Shown here in pieces: positions 33,412-45,000 of a DNA stretch of 64,000 nucleotides (position 1 is its first letter; every line of letters starts with the position of its first letter). The translations under genes and the position numbers were made by a program. Source of the DNA: Chromera velia (lineage: Eukaryota > Sar > Chromeraceae). Location of the stretch: assembly GCA_018398765.1 (NCBI GenBank), contig JAHBMJ010005768.1:56379-120378 (forward strand), in the 5' to 3' direction. The notes beneath the pieces are model-generated. The model worked only from the letters and a program-made list of their open reading frames with translations. It made no database searches and was not told where the DNA came from.

Positions 33412-34485
33412 TCACAACATCATTTCCTGTTGCGATTCAAATGCTTGTGTAGACAAAGAAACACCCATCCGGATATGCTCAGCATTCAGGTTTTGCCTCC
33501 CTCTTTCTCTTCCTGCGCGCTCCTCCTCCTGCTTCCGCTCAAGATTTTTTTCCGTCCTCTGGTGACTCTGGTCTGTTGGTGTGTGAACGACACTCCTGTT
33601 TTTTCCCCTCTCATTCCGCTGTAACGAAGCTGATCGAGAATCATTCGACCCCCTCGTGGTACCCTCACCATCTTCTCTTCCCTCTGTTTGTCCGTCTCCC
33701 AAACTGAAAGCTCCCTCCTTACCCCCGCGTTCCCACCAAGGCCAACCTCCAACCTCTTCCGGGACCCCTTCCTCCCACGCCCCGTCCGTCCCCGCTTCCA
33801 TCCAATCTCTGACTTTCATATTGTAATCACAGCTGCTGTGGTTCAGCCGAGTCAGGCCAAAACCACTGTCGAGGTACACACCGAGCCCCCTCTCCCTCGC
33901 TCGCTGCTCAATTAAATCAACATACTCCACAGAGGAGAACTGCTGCCTTGAGTAAAAGTTTATTCCAACGAAGTCAACGCGCCCTCTCTTCTCAGTGCAC
34001 TGAAACTCAATCACCCAGTCAACCTTTCCACCCTCCACCTCGAAGTCCACCACAACATCGGGATACTTCTCCCCAGGTTCAAAGATCTTCCACCACCAAG
34101 GGACCTTCTCAAGAAATCCCTCGAAAACCCCGACGTTCTCCGTCAAGCGGAAACCCAAAGGAATCGAAAAACGCATGGGGATCTTTCCGCATTGGAGAGA
34201 GAAGTCGTCGTCAATTTGTGATTGCTCAGGAAGAAACTTCTTCACAGATCTTACACAACGGGGAAGCGCGCAAGTGGGGAATTGAGTTCTGTCGTGGAAG
34301 GCGAGCTCAAAGTAGGTGCCTTCAAAGAGCGAAACGTCGAATTCCTCCCTGACCCTTGGGGCTTGCAATTCGTCCCAGGATGGACATTTCGTGAAGTTGA
34401 AGGAAGGACTCCCGGTTGCAAGAACAGAGAAAAGACAAAGGGCCAACGCAAAATACAGCGAGACGCAAGGAGACGGCTGAATCAT
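33412..34485 (-). CDS. Secreted lipocalin-like protein with charged C-terminal tail
   Basis: Single-exon frame. I choose the ATG at 34485 because it opens a classical signal peptide (LYFALALCLFSVLATGS); an in-frame ATG at 34656 would add 57 residues with no targeting character. About 220 residues resemble a lipocalin barrel: FEGTYFELAFHDR matches the GxW-type first strand, strands carry paired cysteines (CALPRC, LQCGKI, EFQCTEK), and the final helix (VEYVDLIEQRARERG...HSSCDY) parallels the end of the violaxanthin de-epoxidase lipocalin domain. The tail (about 130 residues) is Glu/Arg/Ser-rich and probably disordered. A lipid or pigment ligand would be expected for the family. This is a fold-level guess from memory; only the signal peptide and cysteines are secure. 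Confidence 0.55.
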   Translation of the reverse strand: MIQPSPCVSLYFALALCLFSVLATGSPSFNFTKCPSWDELQAPRVREEFDVSLFEGTYFELAFHDRTQFPTCALPRCVRSVKKFLPEQSQIDDDFSLQCGKIPMRFSIPLGFRLTENVGVFEGFLEKVPWWWKIFEPGEKYPDVVVDFEVEGGKVDWVIEFQCTEKRGRVDFVGINFYSRQQFSSVEYVDLIEQRARERGLGVYLDSGFGLTRLNHSSCDYNMKVRDWMEAGTDGAWEEGVPEEVGGWPWWERGGKEGAFSLGDGQTEGREDGEGTTRGSNDSRSASLQRNERGKNRSVVHTPTDQSHQRTEKNLERKQEEERAGRERGRQNLNAEHIRMGVSLSTQAFESQQEMML

Positions 34486-35157
34486 TTTTCCCTCCTCCGA
34501 CAAAGATCCAAGTGGCAACGTTACAACCGGAGCGGAACAAAGAGCCACGAACCTGCGCACAAAGTGTCTGTACACGGCGGTAAACAAAGTCTGACAATGC
34601 AGACTTATTCTAATACCGAAACTTTCCGCTCTTAATACCTTCTGATCGACAGACATTATCGATCAAAACTTAATTTGCAAAACGTAGAAAAAAAACGTCC
34701 TGCATGTACGTTAGTTGGGCCTGTTTTAATTTTGCGGCGCGGTGCGATGCGGTGCGTGCATTGGTTTAGGGCTTTAATTGTATAGCTGAACGCGCATGAA
34801 CGCGCCGCCAATTCATGATCCATGTAGGAAGGAGCCGCGGTCTGGTGTATCTTTCACCAATCAAATCCAGTCAGTAAGCTGGAGCAGACTTCGACCTAGA
34901 AAGCCGAACAGCCGGAGCCGCCACGTCTGCCATTTTATATTCCAAGACAGATATCGCCGCGAGCGCAAGTGAAGTGGCTGCACATCACCTCATTTGTCCC
35001 TTCATGGGCCTGCGTCATGCAGACCAGTGATCTTGTAAAAACATGCCACTCGCTCACTGAGAAGTCAATGGCAAATACGTACGGCGAGTGAGCGTGCCTT
35101 CCACTCTTCTCAGCTCAATCAGCTAGGAAGAGAGAGGAAACGTCGTGAAAGAGAGCG
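34486..35157. promoter_or_regulatory. Divergent promoter region, lipocalin-like / phospholipase B-like
   Basis: 672 bp between divergent starts. Around 34730-34815 it is GC-rich with repeated GCGCGG/GCGGTGCG and the inverted pair GGCGCG / CGCGCC, like the other two divergent spacers. TTTTATATTCC near 34933 is a weak TATA-like site. Shared control is inferred from layout only. Confidence 0.45.
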
Positions 35158-38100
35158 ATGACGATGGCGTCCTCCCGTGCATCGCTTCTCTTTTTCTGCC
35201 TCTCCGTCCTCTCACTCTCAGGCTGTCTCACTCTGGCTCTGGCTGTGGAGGTCGGGGTCGACCCTCTGGATCTAAAGCTTGAGCAGCAGCAGCAGCAGCG
35301 ATCGTCTGAGGAGAATGGGGGGGCATCTTCCTCCCTGTCCTTCCTGCAGACACACACCCAGACTCAGACAAGGGCCAAGAAGACAGTGAGGGTCCACAGG
35401 GGAGAGCGAGGAGGCCTCACCCCCGCTCCCCTTGCGTCCCTTCCCACTACTGATGGAAAGGAGTGCACCCCCGGAGAGACCTGCAGAATATTCCTGAAGC
35501 AAGGCTCTAGCTGTGCCTCTGCTGCCTCCCCATGTGAACTTCAGATCGGTTCTGAGGTGGCAAGTGGGGGCGTGGAGCTTGCCAGCGGTCGATTTGAGGA
35601 TTCGCTCAAGTCCACTGGGTGGTCGAATCTGTATATGAAGATCTCTTCAGATCAGAGTAAGTCCTTGAAGGGGAGTGGGATCGGTTCTCCTGCGTCTCTT
35701 CAAGCATACGCAGCAGGCGTGCTTGAGGGGTATATGACTGCGAATAGAGTCGGGCAGTTTAAGGTGATCACCGATTCTCTTCTGACTGCAAGAGGCTCAA
35801 CGTTGAGTGCCATCCGTCAACACTCTCTTGAGTCCGTGGGTTTTGTAGAGAGGGAGGCAAAGATGCAGGTCTCCTCTGAGGTGGAAGGGGGAAAGGGGGA
35901 CAGAGTGCCTGGGTGGGTGGTCTCAGATCCCTCTTCTTCCTCGAGGACTTCCGACGAGGCATGGATACAACAGTCGAAGTATCTTCTCATGCAGACTGTG
36001 GGTATCAGAGACGGTGCAAATTTGCGCCCAGAAGAAGTGAATGCGCCGCTCTCGTTGGTTGACGTTTTGTTTCTCAATGCTGACGGGCAGATGCCTGAGT
36101 TTGAACAGGCATATGCGCCAAATTTAGAGGCCCTCAGAACTTCGCATACAGCAGACAGAGATTCCAAAGATGGAGGGAGCGGTGGAGATTTCACAGACGC
36201 TTTTGCCTCCGCCTCTTCTGATGGTGGGATCGATCTCGATTTGGTGTTTACCGGCAGTAACAAGCGTTCTTCACACAGCCACGATCATTCCTCCTCCACC
36301 CAGTCCCGCCAGAAAGAGACAGAGAAAATTGATCCCGAGACTTCGTTCCTGCAATATCAAAACGAGGAGAGACAGCAGCAGAAGGACAGAGAAGGAAGGA
36401 GAAAAAACAAGGAAAGTCTCTCCTCCCTGTCTGCGGTCATAGAGGATCTCAGGAAGGGTTCGGTTCTCGATGAATCCCTTCAGGTCGAGGAGGTGAGGGC
36501 GAAACACGATCAGATGATCACCAAGCAAGGGTCCGTCGGTCGGTCGGTCCAGACACACAAACACACAGAACAGACAGAGCACATAGACAGATGTTTCAAT
36601 AAAAGAAAGCAAGAGAAGTTAATAAATGCCACTACTTCAAGGTTCCCTTTTTGAGGCGTGACGGCGAAATATGAACAGAGGAAGGAGAGTGTCGATACAT
36701 GTGTGGATTTCTCAGACGTTCCATTTATTTCTGTAAATAGCTTGACCTTGGCCTTGTCCTGAATAATTTTGTCCGTCACTGTTGAGCGAGGGACCCTCAC
36801 AGGAGTTTCTTTCTTTCTTTCTTTCTTTTCTTTCTTTCTTGCTTTCTTCATCTATTTGTCATTTTGTTGCTTTCAAAGGACAAACAGATCGAACTCTCGT
36901 GCTGTCGCTGCGAAGCGACTTCTCCTTTCTGGTGAGAAGGGCTCTTTCGTTCAATGGGGTGTTTCAACACGGCTTTGTACGCGGTGTCTGTTACCGTTTC
37001 GCCGGAAGTTTTGTGCATATGTGCGCCTGCTTGCTTGTGCGCGCGCGTGTGTGTGTATAGCAACGTTAGCAGGTCAAGTGAAGTGGAGTGGAAGGAAAAT
37101 GTTTCTTTCGTGCTGTGTGCTGTGCAGCCGGTGTAGCGCTCTTGTGCGGCTCTCTGACGGCAAGAAGGACTTGCTGGTTGGCCACACAACCTGGGAGCCC
37201 TACTCAGAAATGAACCGAATATTCAAGGCCTACGACTTTGACTTGCCGGGGGCTGCCTCCAAGCAGATCCTCTTCTCCTCTTATCCAGGTGGGAGGGAGG
37301 GAGGATAGAGAAGGAAGAAGGAACTGCATGGGTTTTCCTTCTCCTTCTGTCTGTGTCCCTGCCTGCTTGCCTGCCTGCCTCTCTGCTCCTCTTTTTCTGT
37401 TCCTCCTGCATGTTTCTTGCTTGACCTTCTCGCGGAGAGAAAAACAATTTTCCTTTTGTCTCAGGACTTTTTGGTCAATTCTGTGTGACCGTACCAGTAC
37501 TCTTAGATGCATCTTTCCTCTCAGGCAGTTGCTGCACTGTTCGACGAGAAGCTTCTTCAGAGAGCGGAACTTCACTCATCCCCCCAGCTCTCCCGAGCCT
37601 GTTGTGACCTTGTGGTGTGCACGCATATCTGTGTTCTATGGATGTTTCTGGGTATTGGATTCACATGCATGCATATGCAAGTAGGCCTGAACATTGTCTA
37701 TTTGCATGTATGTGTGTGTTCTTTTTCTTTGGGTCTTGTAGGTTGCGTGACGTCCACTGACGACTGGTACGTGACTGACTCCAAACTGGCGGTGACTGAG
37801 ACGACACTTCCTGTGGTGAACGACGCTGCGTTCCTCGACATACCTCCTGGTCGGTTGGTCAGATGGATGGATGGATAGGATCGGATACATGCATGCATGC
37901 ATGCGATCTGTCATTGTGGCTGGCAGTGGCGTGTGTGCATTTGACTGAGTATGGCCATTGCGAAGGTCATTTTTGCTCGTTAAAACTTTTTCATGAGAAA
38001 GGAGCGTCTTTTCTTGACGTTCTCATCCACTCGACTGCTGATTTGCAACTCAGTTGTGGACTCTCTCAGATACATGTGGTGGGTGGGGGTTGCATTCGTT

Positions 38101-41100
38101 GTTGTGAAGGATAGAAGACGCAGTCGGTGGAACCGGCTCTTCTCAGTCAGCTGATTGAAGGAGGATAGATCGGGTGAAGAGGGGGTGCGGAAATCCTTTT
38201 CTGCAGTCTTGTGAATTGTCTTCTGTCGCTTTTCACTTCTTTTTCTTTTTGCTGACGGAGATGGATGAGACGACAGTGGAAAGACTCTTGTCAATCCGGA
38301 TTATTGCGTTGCTCCGGCCTGTCGGGCTGAAGCGTCCGAAGCCCGACTTCATGTTGCATTTTTTCCCGTATAATCGTGTCTCGCCACTAGAATGACTCGA
38401 GAGTGAAGGCAGTGAATGAGTAACTAAGTGCCTAACTACCTGCCTGCCTGCCTGCCTTCCTTGACTGCAGCATCGGAGCACGTCCCTGACTTCATCCGCA
38501 TCATGGCAGCAACCCGGCTGGCCGGATCTGCAGAGGAGTGGGCAGGCATTTTCTCAGGAGGTCCGTTTGTCTGCCTGCAGCATAGAGTCTACATGTGTGG
38601 TTGTCTTCTATCTGCAAGAATGTAGTGCGTCTGAAGGTATGAATGTATTTCTACTTGTGTGTCTTTCTTTGGATGAAGCGTTAATCTCTTGCATCTCTCT
38701 ATTGGTGTGCCCGTTTGTCGTTTCTCTGCATCCTCACTTCTGGACGAGACAGCAGTTCCGGTTCCTTCCTTGGTTGCATCTGCAGATCTGTTTCCTTCCC
38801 TTTGATTCTCTGGTCTCTTCTTTTTCTCCTCTTGCACTCTCTCTTCCTTTGTTTGTCCTTCTTGATTCCCCAGACTGCACTGTCGTTCGACATGGTCGTT
38901 GAACACCGTACGAGAAAAGAAAATCGAATCTGTCTGTCGTGTGTGTGTGTATGCAGAAGAGAAGGGAGGGAAATTCTCTCGGAACTCCGGCATGTACAAC
39001 TCTCATTGGATGGTCGTGGACTACAAGAAGTTCACTCCCGGAGAGGACCTGGAGACGGGGGGATTCTGGACGGTTGAGCAGGGACCTGGTCAGTTGGTTC
39101 GTGTGCGTGTCTCTTTGTGGGTGGGTGGGCTTTCTTCCCTTCATTGCCTGCAGGCGTCTTCATGCGTGCGTGCGTGCGTGCATGCGAGCGTGTGTGTGGT
39201 GTCGTGCGGAAACTTGAAGAAGACGTGCTTGTCATTTTGCCTTTCTTTTCGGTGCCGGCTTCCGCATTTTTTTTTCTGTGAGAAGATAAATGTAGGAGGG
39301 AGGCTTCACTGAATTTGATGTGCCTTCGACCTCCTTCCTTCCTTCCTGCAGGCGTCCTTGTCAAGAGAGATGAGACTGCGAAACTGAACGAGCAGGGGTA
39401 CTGGGCGTCCTTCAACCATGCTTTGTAAGTCTGAGTAGGGGGATCTTCAGCAGAGCGTTTGTTTCTCGTGTTGCTCTTGGACCATGCGGTTATTCCTCCG
39501 TATGGCGCCTTCTTTCACATTGTGCCAACCACTTTCTCATTGTGGTCGGGGCTCTTCTGCATCAGGGGTTGATTTTGTACTGAGGAAGTCATCAGTGGCC
39601 AAGCGACTGTTGTTTTCCTTCCAAGTCTGCAGGGAGGAACCTTCTGCCCCCCCCCNNNNNNNNNNNNNNNNNNNNNNNNNNNNNNNNNNNNNNNNNNNNN
39701 NNNNNNNNNNNNNNNNNNNNNNNNNNNNNNNNNNNNNNNNNNNNNNNNNNNNNNNNNNNNNNNNNNNNNNNNNNNNNNNNNNNNNNNNNNNNCCGCATTC
39801 CCTTCTTTCCTTGCGTTGAGACCAGAGTCTTTCCTGACCTCCCCAGTAGCCGTCACTTGTTTGTCTCTTTTGATGACCCCATCTAATGCCTTCGTCCTGT
39901 CCCTGTCCCCCCTCCCCCCCCAAAATGCCGCCCGCCCCCTGAAGGTTCGATGTGGTCGGTGCAAAGAACGGAGACAGGGAGGCAGCGCTCCTGCACGCGC
40001 AGAAATTTGCAGATGCGGGAGAACCAAATCCTTACGATCTGGTCAGTCAGTGGCTGTCTGGCAAAGGAAGGTACAAGGAAAAAGTTTCTCCTCTTCTCTC
40101 TCTTCAGTGCACTCTGTTCTTGCCAAACGATGTCAGGGTTGTCTGCTAGTTTGGTGCTTCCTTCGTGAACAATACTTTCAGCTCCACGGGGTTCACGATA
40201 CGTTCAGCATCTATGGGCCTGCCTTCCTGCCTGCCTGCTGGCTGGCTTTTTTCTTTCTTTTTTCTCTTTCAGAGAGCCGAAGGAGTTTTGTTTTTTTCTC
40301 ATATTCACAGACGATGCATGAGTCTTTTCGATGTTGGTTTTTTACTTTCTCTTTTTTTCTTCTCTCGAGTGATTCTGCAGACCCAAAACCTTCGAGGCGT
40401 TCTGTTCAAGGACGAAGCACCGACAGTGGAGTCTCTCGGGGACATGAAGAGAGTCATGAGGGTGAGTTGAGTTGAAGAAGGAAGGGAAGGATCCGATCGA
40501 TTGGATGGATGGATGAACAAATTGATGAATCGATGAATGAATGAATAAATGAATGTATGCACACATGTTCGTGTAAAGAAAGAAGGAAGGAGAAAAAATG
40601 GAAAACCGGAATTGCTTCTAGTGGGTCGAAGAACCTGATTTTCTGGCAAAATTTCATGGCCAAAGATCTCTGCCAGGCAGTTCAGCCTTTGAGTCTCCTG
40701 TCTCCCTGCCATGCACCCGTTTTGTTCGTTCAGCTTTCTTGCCAGTGAATGCGGCCGAAGAGTTCTTTCTTTGTCTGTTGGTCTCCGTTTGTCTGTGCGT
40801 TTGTCTTTTTTTCTTGTCTACATTCCCACAAAAAAACAAGGGCCGCTTATCATTTCCCTCTCCAGAAACGAGGGAATGCGATTTTGTCCCGCTCCTTCCT
40901 GTCGCGTCCTGTCATTTTGGTCTCCTTGCTTTTCTTTTTTCTTGAGCGTTCAGGAAAACAAATCAGGAGGCGTTTTTGATCGAGAGAAGGCGATCGCTGC
41001 ACGGTCAGCCTTGGCTTTCTTTCTTTCTTTCTTTCTCTCCCTCTCTCTCTCTTTCTTTCTTTCATTCCTTTTTCGTTCGTTTGTGTGTTAGTTTCTTTCT

Positions 41101-41487
41101 TTCGCTCTTTCTGGAATTCATTTCCTTCTTTGTTTTTCCTCTTTCTTCCCCGAAAAGAGAAAAATGGGGAGGGGTCTTGGAGCGACCGCTTCACAGGAAC
41201 ACGAGGCACGCAGTGAATCCCCTGTGGATAGTACGTTCTCGCCATGACTATAATAAATCAACCCTGCCTGCCTGTCTGTCTTTCTTTCTGCAGATACGAC
41301 GAGGGCTCCTCTCCGAGTGGCGGGACAGACAGCAAGGTGGTGAACTTCTGTCTGATCCAGAGCCTCAGCTGTGACGCCGTGTCGGGCCCAGAGAACGACA
41401 GTGAGCACCCGGCGTGGAAGTTCGACGACTCCATCCAGGTCCGTCTGTCTGTCCTCTCTCTCTCTCTCTCTCTCTCTGTCTGTCTGT

Positions 41488-41525
<38 letters not shown>

Positions 41526-41546
41526 GTCTGTCTGTCTGTCTGTCCT

Positions 41547-41579
<33 letters not shown>

Positions 41580-42026
41580 TTCTGGTGGATTGTAGGGGAG
41601 GAATACTCAGCGCGTATAGGGTCGTACTTTGTCATCACTTGAACACCTGCTTTCAGGTCTCCAGAGTGACCAAGTGCTTCCACAGATCCATGAACGGTCA
41701 AGCCGTGTGATATTTGGGGGTCTTATTTTCCCTCCTGTATGTCTCCGCCATCCTTGCATTTTCCACCTGCAAATCGGTATCGATCTGCATGCGCGAGTGT
41801 CTGCCTGTCGAAGGACAGTGTTACCGTTCTTCATTTGTGTCGTTACGCACAAAAGAACCAGCCGCTCGTTCCCATGCACCCCCTCCTGGCCGCGGTGCAG
41901 GACCCCGACCAGCGTCCCGGCGTCCCGGAGGGTCCCTACAACTTTCCCTGGAGACGCATGAGCACGGAGGCGATCAGCACGGATTCCGTCCAGGTGGCTT
42001 CCCCCGAGTGCTCATCATCATCATGA
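35158..42026 (+). CDS. Phospholipase B-like (PLBD) Ntn hydrolase, secreted or lysosomal
   Basis: Eleven exons: 35158-36530, 37128-37288, 37742-37849, 38471-38560, 38957-39088, 39352-39424, 39945-40041, 40381-40461, 41294-41438, 41657-41704, 41862-42026, about 823 residues. An N-terminal signal peptide (LLFFCLSVLSLSGCLTLALA) sends it into the secretory path. The family is made as a proenzyme that cleaves itself before a Cys, which becomes the nucleophile; here Cys460 opens exon 2 in RCSALVRLSDG, followed by VGHTTWEPYSEMNRI and FSSYPG. Other family landmarks are DDWYVTDSKLAVTETT, NSHWMVVDYKKF, GYWASFNHALF and DMKRVMRYDEG. The propeptide is about 200 residues longer than in animals because of a Ser/Gln/Lys-rich stretch (residues about 345-450). 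Exons 8 and 9 do not join in phase unless one G is removed near 40458-40461. A sequence gap lies in intron 6. The exon 10/11 junction is the least certain. Confidence 0.88.
39656..39792. other. Assembly gap (137 N)
   Basis: Run of N in intron 6 of the phospholipase B-like gene; exons 6 and 7 on either side join in phase, so no coding sequence need be missing. Confidence 1.
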
Positions 42027-45000
42027 CACAGTGACGTGCATACCGCAGTCGTGCAAGCAAACGTGTCCTCCCTCTCTCTTGTAGTCCTCACCTCAACAGC
42101 GCTCTCTTTGTTGGGTTGCCGAATGTCAGATTAAGCTTTCGTCCACTTTTCTTGTTACAGTAGACGAGCGGTGTATTGAATGTACGATTAACGTGAAAAG
42201 AGGGCATTTGTGTTAGAGTCCATTTATAGGGAGACGGCCCTGAAGTCAAATTCAAACAGCTTTGAACTACTTTGAATGAGTTGTGTGTGAAACGAGTTCA
42301 ACGTCGAGTTGACTGCATCAATCCTAACTGTATGGTTGGTATAGTACTTAATCAACTCTACATGGATTGGTTATCATGATAACATCATCATCATCATCAT
42401 TCTTACCATATGGTAGAGATTGCCATCAGCCTACCGCTGCCTATGTATAGGCGTCTATCAACATAAGCTGGGTAGATTTTACTTTCATGAGCTTATAACT
42501 ACGTGTAACTCACTGGCAATAGTAGCTCAAGTCTACGCTATACTAGATGCTACAGTAATTGAGATCTTGCGACTGCCAACTGGCGTATAGGGCAAATCTA
42601 GGGGGAAATCATATATACCTCTTGACTTCTTCTTATGTTTTTCTCTCCGAGTCTCATGAGAGAGAGAGCTAGCAGCGAAAGCAGTAACCAGGACAGAAGG
42701 AAGAGACGAAAGACGTATAGACGAGATGCTAGGAACAAACTTTAAGTCAATGCCCCCCCGAGTCTCAGGCTTTAGCATCTAGTTTAGCATAGCATAGCAT
42801 TGATGTTCCGGGTTTTGCCGGCAGGCCAGTGCTTTAAATTGAATGGCATGTGTTGATTCGCATGAGACTGCCATGACTCCCATGAGTCATCATACTCAGT
42901 CATGCTAGCTCATTATATATATGGATTAATTTATGTTTTTTTAGGAATAATGCAGCGGCATACAATGTGTAATACTATATTGTTAGGTTGCGGCTATAGA
43001 TTCAAGTAAAAAAAAATATAAAATAGGATGGGATTGTATGTTCTGGGAATCCCCGTGGACCACTGCCCAATATTGGCTTGCTATGACTATGACTATGACG
43101 CGCCATCGTTATTCATATCCAGAGCTAGCTGGATACTTCTAACATTAGGCAGAGAAAAGTTTTTTTTTTTTTTAAATATAACGATTAATCAATTTCTCCT
43201 TCTGGCTGTTATGATTAAAACCTCTATCAAAACCTTCTAAACCCTCAACCTCAACCATCTATGAGCTCTCCATGTCTTCCCACGACCTTGCTTTTTCCGT
43301 TAGGAGCGGCTGATCATCACTCCTTCTATCCGAGTGCTACCGCTGCCGCTGCCCCTCCCTCAACGCTCACTCTTCGCACCTCTCCCCTGGTGCTCCGCAG
43401 GCATCTACTGGCTGCTCTGTGGTGCGCTGCCTGCATTCTTACGGCATCTTGCCTTCATGTATGCGCACACCTGCCCGTATGTCCTATCCCACTTCAGACT
43501 CACAAGATGCGCTACCCTCTTTAGGCAGGGAAAAGTTGTTATTCCGATATAAAAATTAAATACGTGATGTCCTGAAGGCTATGATCATAGACTACACAAC
43601 CCTACAGATACAACCTGCCAGTGGGGGGAATCCTCTCCATATATGTAACATAATCTAAAACATAATTTGTTCATGAGAACTTGTTTCTAGAATCGTTTCT
43701 AAAACAACTTGAAACTTTTTTTCAGGTTGTTAGCCAGGTTGTTAGTATCATCATGCCCAGGCTAGTTGTCATGCAGTTTCTGTTTTCTTCTTGGATGGGA
43801 ACGAAGATGCGTGTCTGAAAAAAGACACTCCTGCCAAAGCAAAGCGACTAGGAAAACGACAGTGGACTAGACAATTGAATGACTACGCGCTGAATGGATC
43901 GAGGTGAGGACGGGGAGGGAGAGCTACGGGAAACGATGCAGGAAAGATAGCGAGGAAGTGGACGGTACTGGATGAAGGCCGAATTCTGGATCGAATCGCT
44001 CGAGCTCGCAAGGGACTTTGTATAGGAAAGGAAGCGCAGTTGCACGACTGATTCAATGAGGAATCGTTCGTTCCTTTCATTCTTAATTGCCAGGGTCGGA
44101 GGACTCCCTAGACGACTACAAGGTAGTCGCACGAGGTAATTGATGAGACTGATGCAAAACGTTGAGATGGCATGCAGAACCAGTTCGTTCTTTTCAAAGT
44201 TGATCAAGCTTTCATTCCGCTTCATTTGTTCTTCACTTCTTCACGCGATACCCTTCAACCCCCCTCCCCGGCCCCCCCCAAAAAAACTGCATCGGAATCC
44301 TTCAGGAAGCTTCTTGCCCTCTTTCATTAAAATTCCCCATGCGCCTCTCTCATCACTTTTGACGACGTATGCGTCCCTCTTCCCTTCCCTCTCTCTTCAG
44401 CAGACAGACAGGCAAAACGGGAACAGCGACGATCGACCCTCCAGACATGCACAGGGAAATAGAAAGGCGACCCCCCCAAACAGAAAAGGGAAGGAAGGCA
44501 TCAGATCCCGTCTCCCCCTGAGCGAAACTCAACCAAGGTGATTCAGATTGATCTTCTTGTTTGACGCCAAACAAAACAAGCAAGCAAGCAAGTAAACAAG
44601 CAAGGAGACACAGGGCAACAGCAGCAACTGACAAGAAAGAAAGACGAACGGACAACGAAGCCCACGAATTGAGACGAGACGAGACGAGACCGCAACAGCA
44701 GAACCAGAAGGTCCCTGATAGACAGTCTCGGTCTCTCTCTCTCTGTCATTTACACCTTCCTCCACCAAACAAACACGTGGAGATACACCGATAGGGGCAG
44801 AGGAGAAAAAGAACAGAAGAGAAAAGTTTTGAGACAAAGACAGACGAAAAAGAAAAACACTCCCACCTCCTGACAGACAGGCACGCAGGAGGGACGAAGG
44901 GTCTTTGACGGAAGCTGTAAGGAGACAGAAAGAACAGTGCGTTAAAATTGAGTGAATGGTGCAAACGCAAGTGAATGAGAGAAGAGAGAAGGTACTACCG

